Of a DNA stretch of 47,597 bases, positions 33,389 to 42,421 are shown piece after piece (position 1 is the stretch's first letter; every line of letters begins with the position of its first letter). The notes below the pieces were generated by a model. That model was given only the letters and a program-made list of their open reading frames with translations, was not told where the DNA came from and searched no databases. Source of the stretch: CAZAGO01 sp964485045 (GTDB taxonomy: Archaea > Nanobdellota > Nanobdellia > Pacearchaeales > GW2011-AR1); NCBI GenBank assembly GCA_964485045.1, contig CAZAGO010000002.1, positions 1-47,597 on the forward strand, written 5' to 3'. Made by a program: the position numbers and the translations under genes.

Positions 33389-34129
33389 CTATTCTTTTTT
33401 AATGAGTTTTTTATTTATAAAATTTATTGGAAGAAACATAGAGGTTTCATCTAGATATATCTCATATTTTTTTCCATATAGCTTTAACATTTCTTTTTCT
33501 TCATATTTTGCAAGTCTATAGTACATTATAATTAATATAGGGAACATAATCAATGTTATAATTGTTGGCCAACGAATAATCCATCCAGATAGAATAAGCA
33601 TTAATCCCAAATATTGAGGATGTCTTATATATCTATATAAGCCTGTACTTGCAAAATTTTGAGAATTATGGGCCTTGTATATTTTTGCCCAACTAATAAG
33701 TATAATTCCCATTCCAATTACGGTCATCCAAGCTCCTATTATTTTTGAATGAAAAGTATAAAATAAAATATTTCTTATTTGATCCATGGAACTTAGACCG
33801 AGGATTTGAGTGTTATCTAAAGAAGAAGCCATAAAAAAGAAAAATAAAGGAAATCCAAACATTTCTGCAAATAGAGCTAAGATAAACGCCGCAAAAACGG
33901 TTTTAGATTCCCATCTAATTTTGGTCTTGTAGGGTATAAAAATTAGAAATAATAAAAAAATTATTATATTTATTAAAAAACATGCCCCTGCTCCGAAGTT
34001 TTGGTAAATAAACAGCATTGGTTGAGCATAAGAAGGATCGTCAATAAAAAATCTTGTCCAATAAAATAAGATAAACATTAATATTAAAGATATTCCTAAA
34101 ATGTAAAAAATTAACTCTTTTATTTTCAT
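33389..34129 (-). CDS. ICMT/PEMT-like membrane methyltransferase
   Basis: 246 aa with about six TM helices. The conserved C-terminal SAM-binding signature is LYRYIRHPQYLGLML (about 167-181), followed by EEKEMLKLYGKKYEIYLDET, as in isoprenylcysteine methyltransferases and NnrU-like relatives. Substrate is probably a lipid or a membrane-protein C-terminus; not determinable from sequence. Divergent from the sulfatase genes. Confidence 0.78.
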   Translation of the reverse strand: MKIKELIFYILGISLILMFILFYWTRFFIDDPSYAQPMLFIYQNFGAGACFLINIIIFLLFLIFIPYKTKIRWESKTVFAAFILALFAEMFGFPLFFFFMASSLDNTQILGLSSMDQIRNILFYTFHSKIIGAWMTVIGMGIILISWAKIYKAHNSQNFASTGLYRYIRHPQYLGLMLILSGWIIRWPTIITLIMFPILIIMYYRLAKYEEKEMLKLYGKKYEIYLDETSMFLPINFINKKLIKKE

Positions 34130-34238
34130 AATTTTTAGCTCTTTAAAGGTTAAATTGATAATAAGATATTTAAATTTTTCTTTTCTTTGTAAATTTTTTA
34201 GATACTTTTTTAAAGTTAATTCTCAATTTATTCTTAGA

Positions 34239-35672
34239 ATGAGGAAAAAATTATTTTTTGGATTATTTTTGTTAGTATTTATTTTGATCTTAGCTTTCTT
34301 TATTTTTAAATCAATTTCAGAAGAATCTCTGAATTGTGAAGATTGTAATGTGTTGATAATTGCATTTGATGCAGAACAAGCAAGACATGTCCATTCTATA
34401 GGTTATGAAAAAGCGACTACACCTATTCAAGATTCTATTGCTGAAAATGGTTTTTTATTTGCAAATACAATTTCTCAGGCTTCGTGGACTATTCCTTCTT
34501 TTATGTCTTTTTTCACATCAATGTATCCTTCAGAGCATAAGCTAACAAATAAGTTTTTAGAGTTTTCAGAAGGTAAAAAAATTATTTCTAATTTTAAAGA
34601 AATTTCTCCAAATAAAACCACTTTAGCAGAAGTTTTTAAAAACAATGGATATAAGACTGCAGGATTTACGGGAGATGCGGGTGTAGGTGCTCAGTTTGGA
34701 TATGATAAAGGATTTGATATTTATGTTGATAGTAAAATGCCTTTTGGGGGATTTGAAACATCTATTCCTCCTGCTTTAGAATGGATTAAAGAAAATAAAA
34801 ATGAAAAATTTTTTCTTTTTTTACACAGTTATGGAATACATGGGCAATATGATATTCCTGAAGGATATACTAAAGAATTTTTAGATTTTAATTATACTGG
34901 TAATTTAAAAGGAGGGAAGGAGGAACAAGCGAGATTAAGAGAAGAAGGGTTAGCTAAAGGAAAATTAAATTTAACTGAGGAAGATTACAAATTTTGGAGA
35001 GCAATTTATGATGAAAAGATAAGTTATAGTGATGAAAAAGTTGGAGAGTTTTTACAAGAATTTAATAAATTAGGTTTGGAAGAAAATACCATTATAGTTA
35101 TTTTATCGGATCATGGTACTGAATTAGGGGAGCATAATAGATTTGATCATGGAGCAACTCTTTATGATGAATTAATTCATGTTCCTTTAATAATAAAGTT
35201 CCCGAATAATAAGTTTAGCAAAAAAATAGATATTCAAGTTAGAGCGATTGATTTAATGCCTACTTTAATAGAAGTTTTAAACTTAGAAATAAATGAAAAT
35301 ATTGAATCTCAAATGAGGGGAGAGAGTTTAATTCCTATTATGCAAGGAAAAGAAAAGAGTGGAAGAGATGCTTTTTCTGAGACAGATTATAGAGATTATA
35401 CTCATAAAAAAAGTTTGAGGACTAATGATGGATGGAAGTTTATTTATACCTTTGAAACCGATGAGAAAGAGTTATATAATCTTAAAGTGGATCCAAAAGA
35501 AAGAATAAATTTAATTGAACAAGAGAAGAAAATTGCTTATGAACTTGAACAAGAATTGTTTGACTATATCCAAAAAACAGGGCAAGATTTAAATTCTTTA
35601 GAAAATACAGGTTGTTTACCTGTTTATGGAGAAATTTGTACAGAAAATTTACAAAATGAAGGACCTCTTTAA
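34239..35672 (+). CDS. Membrane-anchored sulfatase/alkaline-phosphatase superfamily enzyme 1
   Basis: 477 aa from the ATG at 34239; an in-frame TTG 84 bases upstream is unlikely. TM anchor at about 6-25, then the external catalytic domain: first metal site VLIIAFDAEQ, YEKATTPIQDSIAENGF, nucleophile region QASWTIPSFMSFFTSMYP and LSDHGTELGEHNRFDHG. The nucleophile position holds Thr (WTIPS) instead of the Cys/Ser of formylglycine sulfatases, as in phospho- and glycerophosphotransferases of the superfamily. Probably modifies or cleaves surface glycans or lipids. Its end overlaps the next gene by 17 bases. Confidence 0.85.
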   Translation: MRKKLFFGLFLLVFILILAFFIFKSISEESLNCEDCNVLIIAFDAEQARHVHSIGYEKATTPIQDSIAENGFLFANTISQASWTIPSFMSFFTSMYPSEHKLTNKFLEFSEGKKIISNFKEISPNKTTLAEVFKNNGYKTAGFTGDAGVGAQFGYDKGFDIYVDSKMPFGGFETSIPPALEWIKENKNEKFFLFLHSYGIHGQYDIPEGYTKEFLDFNYTGNLKGGKEEQARLREEGLAKGKLNLTEEDYKFWRAIYDEKISYSDEKVGEFLQEFNKLGLEENTIIVILSDHGTELGEHNRFDHGATLYDELIHVPLIIKFPNNKFSKKIDIQVRAIDLMPTLIEVLNLEINENIESQMRGESLIPIMQGKEKSGRDAFSETDYRDYTHKKSLRTNDGWKFIYTFETDEKELYNLKVDPKERINLIEQEKKIAYELEQELFDYIQKTGQDLNSLENTGCLPVYGEICTENLQNEGPL

Positions 35673-37290
35673 ATTTAATTTAAATAAAAATTTAAAAGTT
35701 TTAATTTTAGTTTTAATTTTTCTTTCAATCTTTTATTTTGTGCTTGGAGAATCTTTTTTTGCTGAGAAAGAGCTAAATGAAAAGAAACCTAATCTTATTT
35801 TGATTTCAATAGATTCTTTAGGAGCCAATCATATTTTTTGTTATGGATATTCTAGGAATACTACTCCTAATCTAGATAATTTTGCAAGTCAAGGAATTTT
35901 GTTTAAAAGTCATATTTCTCAATCTTATTTAACACCTATAAGTGAAATGTCGGTTCATACTGGAATGTATCCTAGTTCAAGTGGGTTTGTTGGTTTTGAT
36001 ATTGTCTTATCAGAAAAAATTATGACCCTTGCAGAAATTTTGAAAATATATAATTATAGGACTGCTGCATTTGGAAATTCTCCTGAATTTCTTTTTCCAG
36101 CAATTTCAAGTAGCTTTAGTAGGGGATATGATACTTATAATTTTTTAAATACTCCTATAGGAAACGCAATTAATTTACCAAGAGATTTCCGGGGCCATTT
36201 TATAGATCAAAAGAAAATCTTTGATTTTATTCAAAGAGATGATGAGCCTTTTTTTATTTGGGTTGCATTAGGATCAGCTCATTTTCCTTATGGAAAGTCT
36301 GAAAGAAATTTTAGAGAAGAAAATTATACAGGTATATTAAAAGATAAAGCTCTGGATTGGCATGATGGGGTTTTTCCTTGGATTTATAATAATACTCTTT
36401 ATGAAATAGATGAAAAAGGCAATATTGTTCCAATTAAATTAAATAAAGAAGATATCCAGTTTATAATTGATAGCTATGATGACGATGTTTTAGCTACTGA
36501 TAAATGGCTTGGGGAGTTTTTAAAAAATTTTAATAAAACTGGTTTAGAAAAGAATACTATAATTATAATACAATCTGAACATGGAGAAGAATTGGGAAAA
36601 CATGGATATATTTCTCATTATGATATTTTTGATGATACAATAAAGACTTTTTTAATTATAAAAAATCCTCTAATAAAAGAAGAATTAAAAGTAATTAATA
36701 AACAATCTCAGGGAATAGATATTTTGCCAACCATTTTAGATTTCTTAAATATTTCTATCTCTCATAATATTCAAGGAAATTCTCTGTTAGATTTAATTTA
36801 TAACAAAAGTCAAACTGAAGAAAAATATGTTTTTGTTGAAAGAACTCCTCTATGGGAAAGGACAATGTTTCAGGGATGCCTTTTTGATAAAAATGTAACT
36901 TTACCTGTTAAAACTTATTTGTGTCCTACTGCAGAAATTCAATCTCATTTTTATGATACAGAGATTGTAAAATATATTCAAGGTAATTCCTTTTATAATG
37001 AAAGGGATTTTGCAATTAGAACAAATGAATGGAAATTAATTTACAGAAAAAGTAAAAATTTTCAAGAAAATTATTCTTGGTGGAATGTATTAATAAACAA
37101 AACTATAGAAGTAGATGAATTTGAGTTATATAATTTAAAATCAGATCCTTTAGAACAAAAGAATGTAATTGATGCTTATCCAAATATTTCAAATAATTTA
37201 AAACAAAAGCTTTTTGAAATTTTAAATGAAGTGGATAATAGTAATAAAACAAAATTTGAAATACAAAGAACGATTCAAGAATATTTTTAA
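35656..37290 (+). CDS. Membrane-anchored sulfatase/alkaline-phosphatase superfamily enzyme 2
   Basis: 544 aa starting at the ATG (35656) that overlaps the end of the first enzyme gene, so they are translationally coupled. TM helix at about 13-34. The catalytic domain has LILISIDSLGANHIFCYGYS, SYLTPISEMSVHTGMYP (Thr at the nucleophile position) and IQSEHGEELGKHG, where the usual metal-binding SDHG aspartate is Glu. A Trp-rich C-terminal end holds NEWKLIYRK. Paralogue of its neighbour with a longer insertion around residues 180-240. The Asp-to-Glu change may alter or lower activity. Confidence 0.82.
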   Translation: MKDLFKFNLNKNLKVLILVLIFLSIFYFVLGESFFAEKELNEKKPNLILISIDSLGANHIFCYGYSRNTTPNLDNFASQGILFKSHISQSYLTPISEMSVHTGMYPSSSGFVGFDIVLSEKIMTLAEILKIYNYRTAAFGNSPEFLFPAISSSFSRGYDTYNFLNTPIGNAINLPRDFRGHFIDQKKIFDFIQRDDEPFFIWVALGSAHFPYGKSERNFREENYTGILKDKALDWHDGVFPWIYNNTLYEIDEKGNIVPIKLNKEDIQFIIDSYDDDVLATDKWLGEFLKNFNKTGLEKNTIIIIQSEHGEELGKHGYISHYDIFDDTIKTFLIIKNPLIKEELKVINKQSQGIDILPTILDFLNISISHNIQGNSLLDLIYNKSQTEEKYVFVERTPLWERTMFQGCLFDKNVTLPVKTYLCPTAEIQSHFYDTEIVKYIQGNSFYNERDFAIRTNEWKLIYRKSKNFQENYSWWNVLINKTIEVDEFELYNLKSDPLEQKNVIDAYPNISNNLKQKLFEILNEVDNSNKTKFEIQRTIQEYF

Positions 37291-37312
37291 AAATAATCTT
37301 AAATGTTTATCA

Positions 37313-37399
37313 TTATATCTTTATTGCATCTACAATCAACCAAGGAAGTGAGTATCTGCAATTTCTTTTAATCTTCTTTTATATCTTTATTGCATCTAC
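37313..37399. repeat. 21-bp duplication of the ferredoxin 3' end
   Basis: 37313-37333 repeats exactly 37379-37399, which covers the last six codons and stop of the ferredoxin gene (minus strand). Period 66. Confidence 0.8.
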
Positions 37400-37546
37400 G
37401 GGGCAGCTTTCAATGGCATCTTTTAGGCATGGCAATTCTTTTTGAAGAATAACTTCTGCTTTGCCTTTATTTATCTTAAAAATTTTAGGGCACATTGCTT
37501 CGCAACTTCCACAACCTATACAACTCTTTTTATCCACTTTAATCAT
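37379..37546 (-). CDS. Ferredoxin, single [4Fe-4S] type, 55 aa
   Basis: A short gene with CIGCGSCEAMCP (Cys9, 12, 15, 19), a linker KIFKINKGKAEVIL and CLKDAIESCPVDAI (Cys40, Cys48). The pattern matches archaeal mono-cluster ferredoxins such as that of Pyrococcus, where four positions hold the cluster and the two other cysteines form a disulfide; here Cys19 and Cys40 would be that pair. It carries electrons for oxidoreductases, probably those feeding the acyl-CoA synthetase pathway. It has its own TATA box 26 bases upstream. Confidence 0.88.
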   Translation of the reverse strand: MIKVDKKSCIGCGSCEAMCPKIFKINKGKAEVILQKELPCLKDAIESCPVDAIKI

Positions 37547-37566
37547 AATTATCTTTAGAATATTGG

Positions 37567-37578
37567 CTTTATAAATTT
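37567..37578 (-). promoter_or_regulatory. TATA box of the ferredoxin gene
   Basis: AAATTTATAAAG on the minus strand, centred about 26 bases before the ferredoxin ATG. Confidence 0.55.
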
Positions 37579-37594
37579 AATCAGCGAAGGAGTT

Positions 37595-37606
37595 AAATTT
37601 ATAAAG
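37595..37606 (+). promoter_or_regulatory. TATA box of lemA
   Basis: AAATTTATAAAG, the same 12-base box as on the other strand 28 bases away, centred about 26 bases before the lemA ATG. Confidence 0.55.
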
Positions 37607-37626
37607 TATTTTTGTTTATTTTTCTT

Positions 37627-38181
37627 ATGGATATGCTAATTTTTGGTATTATAGGGATGGTTGTGTTTGTAGCCTTAGTTTTTTTCTATTATTTTAATAG
37701 ATTTGTTCTTTTAGGGAATAGAGTAGATAATTCTTTATCTCAAATAGACGTTCAGCTTAAAAGAAGGGCCGATTTGATTCCTAATTTAATAGAAACTGTA
37801 AAAGGTTATGCAAAACACGAAAAAGAAGCAATAAAAGCAGTTACGGATGCAAGAAAAGCGATGGTTTCTGCCAAAGGTATTGAAAGTAAAGTTAAGGCAA
37901 ACGATAAGCTTGAATCCGCTTTAAAAACTATATTTGCAATTGCAGAGGGTTATCCAGATTTAAAGGCTAATACTAATTTTTTAGAACTTCAAAGAGAACT
38001 TTCTGCAACAGAAGATAGAGTGGCTTATGCTAGACAATACTACAATGATAGTATACTTAGGTATAATGATTTATGTAAAGCTTTGCCAGGGTTGTTTTTC
38101 GCAAGAATATATGGGAAAAAATCAAGAGATTATTTGAAAATAGCTGAAGCTGAACGAAAGGAAATAAAAGTCAAATTTTAA
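37627..38181 (+). CDS. lemA: LemA family protein
   Basis: 184 aa from the ATG at 37627 (an upstream TTG at 37612 is in frame). One N-terminal TM helix (about 2-24), then the family core NRVDNSLSQIDVQLKRRADLIPNLIETVKGYAKHE and the paired helices down to NDSILRYNDLCKALPGLFFA. LemA proteins form helical bundles outside or at the membrane; function is poorly known, but the gene is often next to htpX, as here. Confidence 0.93.
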   Translation: MDMLIFGIIGMVVFVALVFFYYFNRFVLLGNRVDNSLSQIDVQLKRRADLIPNLIETVKGYAKHEKEAIKAVTDARKAMVSAKGIESKVKANDKLESALKTIFAIAEGYPDLKANTNFLELQRELSATEDRVAYARQYYNDSILRYNDLCKALPGLFFARIYGKKSRDYLKIAEAERKEIKVKF

Positions 38182-38278
38182 TTTTATTTAAATTAATGAA
38201 CTAAATTTTTTATATTTTGGAATATAATTTTTATCTTTAAAAGATAATTATTAAAAACCCTTTTTTATTATTTAAATT

Positions 38279-39163
38279 ATGGCTGAAAAAAAAAGAATCG
38301 ATTTTCGTGATCAAATATCAAAAAATAAAATAAGTTCATTTTTTTTGATGTTTTTTGTTTTTGTAATTATTGTTCTTCTTGGGTATGTTATTTCAATGGC
38401 TTTTGAACCAGGATTCTTTTTTATAATAATGATTTTTTCAATTATTTTTTCAATAGGTTACATTCTTCTAAGTTATTATAATTCAGATAAAATTGCGATT
38501 ATGAGTGTGGGGGCAAAAGAAGCGAGCAGGACCGAATATAGGCAGTATTATTCTTTGGTAGAAGGATTGACTATCGCTTCTGGATTGCCAATGCCTCGTC
38601 TTTATGTTATGAATTCTCCTCAGATAAACGCTTTTGCTTCTGGAAGAGATCCGGAACATGCAGTTATTTGTGTAACTATCGGTGCGCTTGAAAAACTTGA
38701 GAAAAAAGAGTTGGAAGGGGTTTTGTCACATGAGCTAAGTCATATTGCAAATTATGATATAAGATATATGACTCTCGTAGCAGTTATGGTTGGAATGATC
38801 GCGATAATTTCCGAGATATTTTTAAGAAGTTTGTGGTTTAGAGGAGGGGGAGATGATAATAAAGGAAATGCAATTTTTATGATTATTGGAATTGTTCTTG
38901 CTATTTTAGCCCCTATAATTGTGAAACTTGTCCAGCTTGGAATTTCTAGAAAGAGAGAGTATGCTGCTGATGCTACTGCAATAGAATTTACAAGATATCC
39001 TCAAGGATTAATGGGGGCTTTAAAAAAAATACAAGCATCTAATATGCCTGAGAAAAAAATTAGCAAAGCAGTTGCACCTTTATTCTTTGCAAATCCTTTT
39101 AAGGAATTAGGAAGTACTCATCCTCCTTTAGAAAAGAGGATAGAAGTTTTAGAAAGAATGTAG
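38279..39163 (+). CDS. htpX: Membrane zinc metalloprotease HtpX
   Basis: 294 aa. Two N-terminal TM helices (about 20-40 and 45-66), the zinc site HELSH (151-155) and the third ligand in KREYAADATA (Glu227). A further hydrophobic pair lies at about 162-183 and 197-218. It degrades damaged membrane proteins. Head-to-tail with lemA (97 bases between), a common pairing. Confidence 0.95.
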   Translation: MAEKKRIDFRDQISKNKISSFFLMFFVFVIIVLLGYVISMAFEPGFFFIIMIFSIIFSIGYILLSYYNSDKIAIMSVGAKEASRTEYRQYYSLVEGLTIASGLPMPRLYVMNSPQINAFASGRDPEHAVICVTIGALEKLEKKELEGVLSHELSHIANYDIRYMTLVAVMVGMIAIISEIFLRSLWFRGGGDDNKGNAIFMIIGIVLAILAPIIVKLVQLGISRKREYAADATAIEFTRYPQGLMGALKKIQASNMPEKKISKAVAPLFFANPFKELGSTHPPLEKRIEVLERM

Positions 39164-39224
39164 TCTTTTTAGAATAAATATAATTATAACCAAAATTTAA
39201 AAACTCTTTTTTACTTATCTTTCA

Positions 39225-40001
39225 ATGGGAATATTGAGGGGAGGACTTTTAGTAATTTTTAGTGTTCTGTTTCTTTTTTCATTAATAGTTCAGGGATTTT
39301 TTCTTACAGTTTATCTTTCTTTAGATTATAATTCTGTTAAACCAGAACTTTCGCTAGTTGTATCAGACTTGATTAAAGAAGAAAAAAACGCTTATGAATT
39401 TTTAGAAGGGAAAGAAGAATTAATCGAAAATAAAATCTCTGAAGAAGTTGGAAATAAATATTATAAGGAATATGATTGTGGGTTTTGGGATTGTATTCAA
39501 AAAACAAAGGATCCTTTTTCATTAATATCTAAGAATGCGCAAGATTATTGGAAAAATAAATTTTTATCTTTTTTAATTGTGTGTCTTGTTCTTGCAGTAG
39601 TTGTTTTTCTTTTAGTGGAGCATAAATCTAACTTTTTTATTCTTTCTTCTTTTATTTTTGGTTTGGCTTCTCTTTGTTTTTTAAAATTAGATGGAGTTGC
39701 AGATTTGATTTTAAAACCTTTTTTTAGTATAGGGGAAAAACTTGGGGATTTGCCTTTTTCTTCTTTTTTAGAATTATTTTCAGTATTCTTAGCTAAATCT
39801 TCAGCTGTCTTTTATTTATTTTTTGTAATAGGAATTTCTTTTTTAGTAATATGGATAATTATTGAAGTGTTTAAAGCAGGGTTTGAAATACCAATAATTA
39901 TAGAAAAGATTTCTGGTTGGTTTAAAAAAGAAACAGATCAACAACCTCAAAAAGATTTCTTAAAAAAGGTGAATGAAAAAAAGACTATTAAGAAAAATTA
40001 A
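39225..40001 (+). CDS. Membrane protein, about 4-5 TM segments, unknown
   Basis: 258 aa. TM helices at about 5-27, 108-128, 131-152 and 190-217. An external loop (about 30-105) contains two cysteines (CGFWDC) and charged helices. Cytoplasmic tail basic. Not recognised. It follows htpX by 61 bases and may be part of the same membrane-quality cluster. It overlaps the convergent pseudo-cyclase gene by four bases. Confidence 0.65.
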   Translation: MGILRGGLLVIFSVLFLFSLIVQGFFLTVYLSLDYNSVKPELSLVVSDLIKEEKNAYEFLEGKEELIENKISEEVGNKYYKEYDCGFWDCIQKTKDPFSLISKNAQDYWKNKFLSFLIVCLVLAVVVFLLVEHKSNFFILSSFIFGLASLCFLKLDGVADLILKPFFSIGEKLGDLPFSSFLELFSVFLAKSSAVFYLFFVIGISFLVIWIIIEVFKAGFEIPIIIEKISGWFKKETDQQPQKDFLKKVNEKKTIKKN

Positions 40002-42064
40002 ATATTAGATTCTTCTGTTTCTTTTGTGTTATCTTTTATAGATTGGTCTTTTTGAGAATTAGTATCTTTTTCAAGTCTTTTTACAAAGGAGCTTAAAAAT
40101 TTTTGGTGTTTTTCTTTGTCTCTAAGTTCTTTTATAGCATAATATGTTCCTCGCTCAGAAGAACGTTTTTCTAATTTAGCATTGGAGTATATTTTTTCTT
40201 TTAATTTTTCTCCTATTAAAACTTCTTCTTGAGAAAAAGATGCAATTTTTCTTGCAGAGGTTATGAAATTCCCTAATCCTGCAAAGAGCATGGAATTTCC
40301 TTCTTTTTTAACAATTATTTCTCCGTGTTCTGCAGAAATACCATACTCTATTTTTTGTTTGAATAATTTATTGTGGTTATCTATTGCTTTTTTCATACTT
40401 TGAGCGAGCTCGGCAGCAATCATTTCATTCTCCAAATTTCTAGTTGCAATAGGAGCAAAGATGAATAATATGCATTCGTTATTTTCATAAATATATGCTT
40501 TGACTTCTTCAGCCATTTCAGTTATTTTTTGAAGAATTTCTTTTGCCCCACCCTTATTTGAGCCTATTTCTGAATAATTTTTTATTCTTAAGCAAACTAT
40601 GCTTGATTTTTGATTTTCTCCTCTAATCGAAAGAGATAGCTGTGCCTTATTTTTTGGAGAAACTAGTCCTTCTTTATAAGAGATAACTTTCTCATCTGGA
40701 TGGATGTGTTTATGATTTTTTTGAATAAACTTTTTAAAAAAATTCTTAGCCCAGTTCCTTCTAATAATAGAAAAAGCAACTACTACTAAAATAATTAATA
40801 TAAATATCCAACTAAATGGATGTCTTACAAATTCTATTGCTCCTTCTGAAATCTCTTTTATAGAGATTGCATCTCCTGTAAGAAGGATACTTTTTTCAAC
40901 TTCTTCTCCATCTTGTGAGAGTATTTTTACTTGGTATTCTCCAGAGGGAGCAGCTAAAAAATATTTTTTTGATTCTCCTACCTTTAAAATTGCATCTATA
41001 TTTAATGATTCATTTCCTATTTTTACTAGAACAGTTTTGTTGTATAGAACATTTCCAGTATTTGTTATAATTACTGTTTTGTTTATTATTTCAGTGTTTA
41101 TTTTCTCATATTCTTCTATTTTGAAAGAAGATTCTGCAGTTATTTGATTTGAAATTGCAACAATCTTCCATTCTCCTGGAAGTTGTTGATCTTTTATTCT
41201 ATATTCAATGTAATCATCAGTTTCTTTTTCTATTTGTTCTATGATATTATTATTTTCATTTTTTATGCTAATAATTGCTATTGAAGATATTTTTTCTCCT
41301 GTTTGATCGTGTAAAATTGCTTTTACTTTAAGAGTTTCTCCAGGCTTTATTTCTTTTTTTTCAAAAAATAGTTCTAAACTTGTTGGAATTTGTGATATCC
41401 TTATTGTATTGCTTACAAAACCCTTATTAGTTATTTCTCCTTTTGATGTTTTCTCATATGTTGTTAAAGTTACAAGATATTCTCCAGCTTCCATATCTTG
41501 GGGGATAATTATTTTTAATGAGAATTTTCCATTTGAAATTGTTTCAGTTCTTTTTATTACAGTTCTTCCTTCTTTTGAAAGAGTAACATCAATAAATCCA
41601 TTTATTTCACTTCCAGATTCCTTTGTGACATTTCCGCTTATCAAGAGTTCTTCCTGAGGATTAAAAGTATTTTTATTTATATTTGCTTTTACTTCCATTA
41701 AATCTGAAATTCTAAACTCTTCAGTCAAAAGTTTATCTGTTAAAAGAGAAGCTTTTATTTTGCATACGCCTCTTGATTCACCTATTACTTCTTCTATTAA
41801 AGGAAGAAGAGCTTCTACGTTTTTTTCTTCTCCAGAAATGAGAGAAATTCCATTTTTATAAAAATTAATTTCTTTTCCACCACAAATTAGATTCATTTGC
41901 AATATTCCGTATGTGCTGGTAAGAGATTTTATTTTTGCTGAGATTAATACTTCATCTCCAAGATTGTAAACATCTTTTAATTGTTCACTTATTATTATTT
42001 CAGCCGAGATTACAGAAATTAATAAATAAATTAAAATTAATGATAGGAATATTCTCTTTTTCAT
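39998..42064 (-). CDS. Receptor-like membrane protein with degenerate class III cyclase domain
   Basis: 688 aa. Signal peptide (about 1-21); external part of several Ig-like/beta-sandwich domains (22-410; such as NPQEELLISGNVTKESGSEI, then LEGRT-like strands and KPGETLKVKAILHDQTGEKI); one TM helix (416-434); a basic juxtamembrane linker; then a class III nucleotide-cyclase-like domain (about 487-650). It has the cyclase order: first strand CLRIKNYSE, middle ENNECILFIFAP, then GISAEHGEIIV and LGNFITSARKIASF and VLIGEKL. Both metal-binding aspartates are missing (the sites read RIKNYSE and NNECILF), so it is probably not catalytic. Part of its C-terminal sequence is copied at 33268-33362. Confidence 0.78.
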   Translation of the reverse strand: MKKRIFLSLILIYLLISVISAEIIISEQLKDVYNLGDEVLISAKIKSLTSTYGILQMNLICGGKEINFYKNGISLISGEEKNVEALLPLIEEVIGESRGVCKIKASLLTDKLLTEEFRISDLMEVKANINKNTFNPQEELLISGNVTKESGSEINGFIDVTLSKEGRTVIKRTETISNGKFSLKIIIPQDMEAGEYLVTLTTYEKTSKGEITNKGFVSNTIRISQIPTSLELFFEKKEIKPGETLKVKAILHDQTGEKISSIAIISIKNENNNIIEQIEKETDDYIEYRIKDQQLPGEWKIVAISNQITAESSFKIEEYEKINTEIINKTVIITNTGNVLYNKTVLVKIGNESLNIDAILKVGESKKYFLAAPSGEYQVKILSQDGEEVEKSILLTGDAISIKEISEGAIEFVRHPFSWIFILIILVVVAFSIIRRNWAKNFFKKFIQKNHKHIHPDEKVISYKEGLVSPKNKAQLSLSIRGENQKSSIVCLRIKNYSEIGSNKGGAKEILQKITEMAEEVKAYIYENNECILFIFAPIATRNLENEMIAAELAQSMKKAIDNHNKLFKQKIEYGISAEHGEIIVKKEGNSMLFAGLGNFITSARKIASFSQEEVLIGEKLKEKIYSNAKLEKRSSERGTYYAIKELRDKEKHQKFLSSFVKRLEKDTNSQKDQSIKDNTKETEESNI

Positions 42065-42307
42065 CTTAGTATCCGCGTTGTTAAAAATAGTATCTTCTTA
42101 TTTATAAACTTTCTCGTAAATACGTCCATATTTGGAAGAAGTTATAAATTTCTTTCATTTTATTTTTCAATAGTTAAAGTGATTGTAACCTCTTGTAACG
42201 TTTTTTGGAAATATTGATTAGCCCAAATTTGCAAGGGAGTTTGGAACAATTTTTATTTCAAAAGACTTTCTTTCTAGGCTTCAAAATGTACAGCCTCTTT
42301 TGAAAAG

Positions 42308-42421
42308 ATGCAACTTGAGCATTTATTTCCTTTTTTAGTTGCAAAGTCCTTGCAATACGAATTCAAATCTGAATTGTTTATTATTAGATATGATGAAAGA
42401 TTAAAGTCTTTTTTTATTTGA
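42308..42421 (+). CDS. Possible 37-aa ORF
   Basis: An open frame beginning MQLEHLFPFL and ending RLKSFFI with no ribosome-binding site and a stop inside the coding end of the convergent NlpC-like gene. The whole 42065-42400 stretch otherwise shows only AT-rich spacer and no other gene. Evidence for translation is weak. Confidence 0.2.
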   Translation: MQLEHLFPFLVAKSLQYEFKSELFIIRYDERLKSFFI

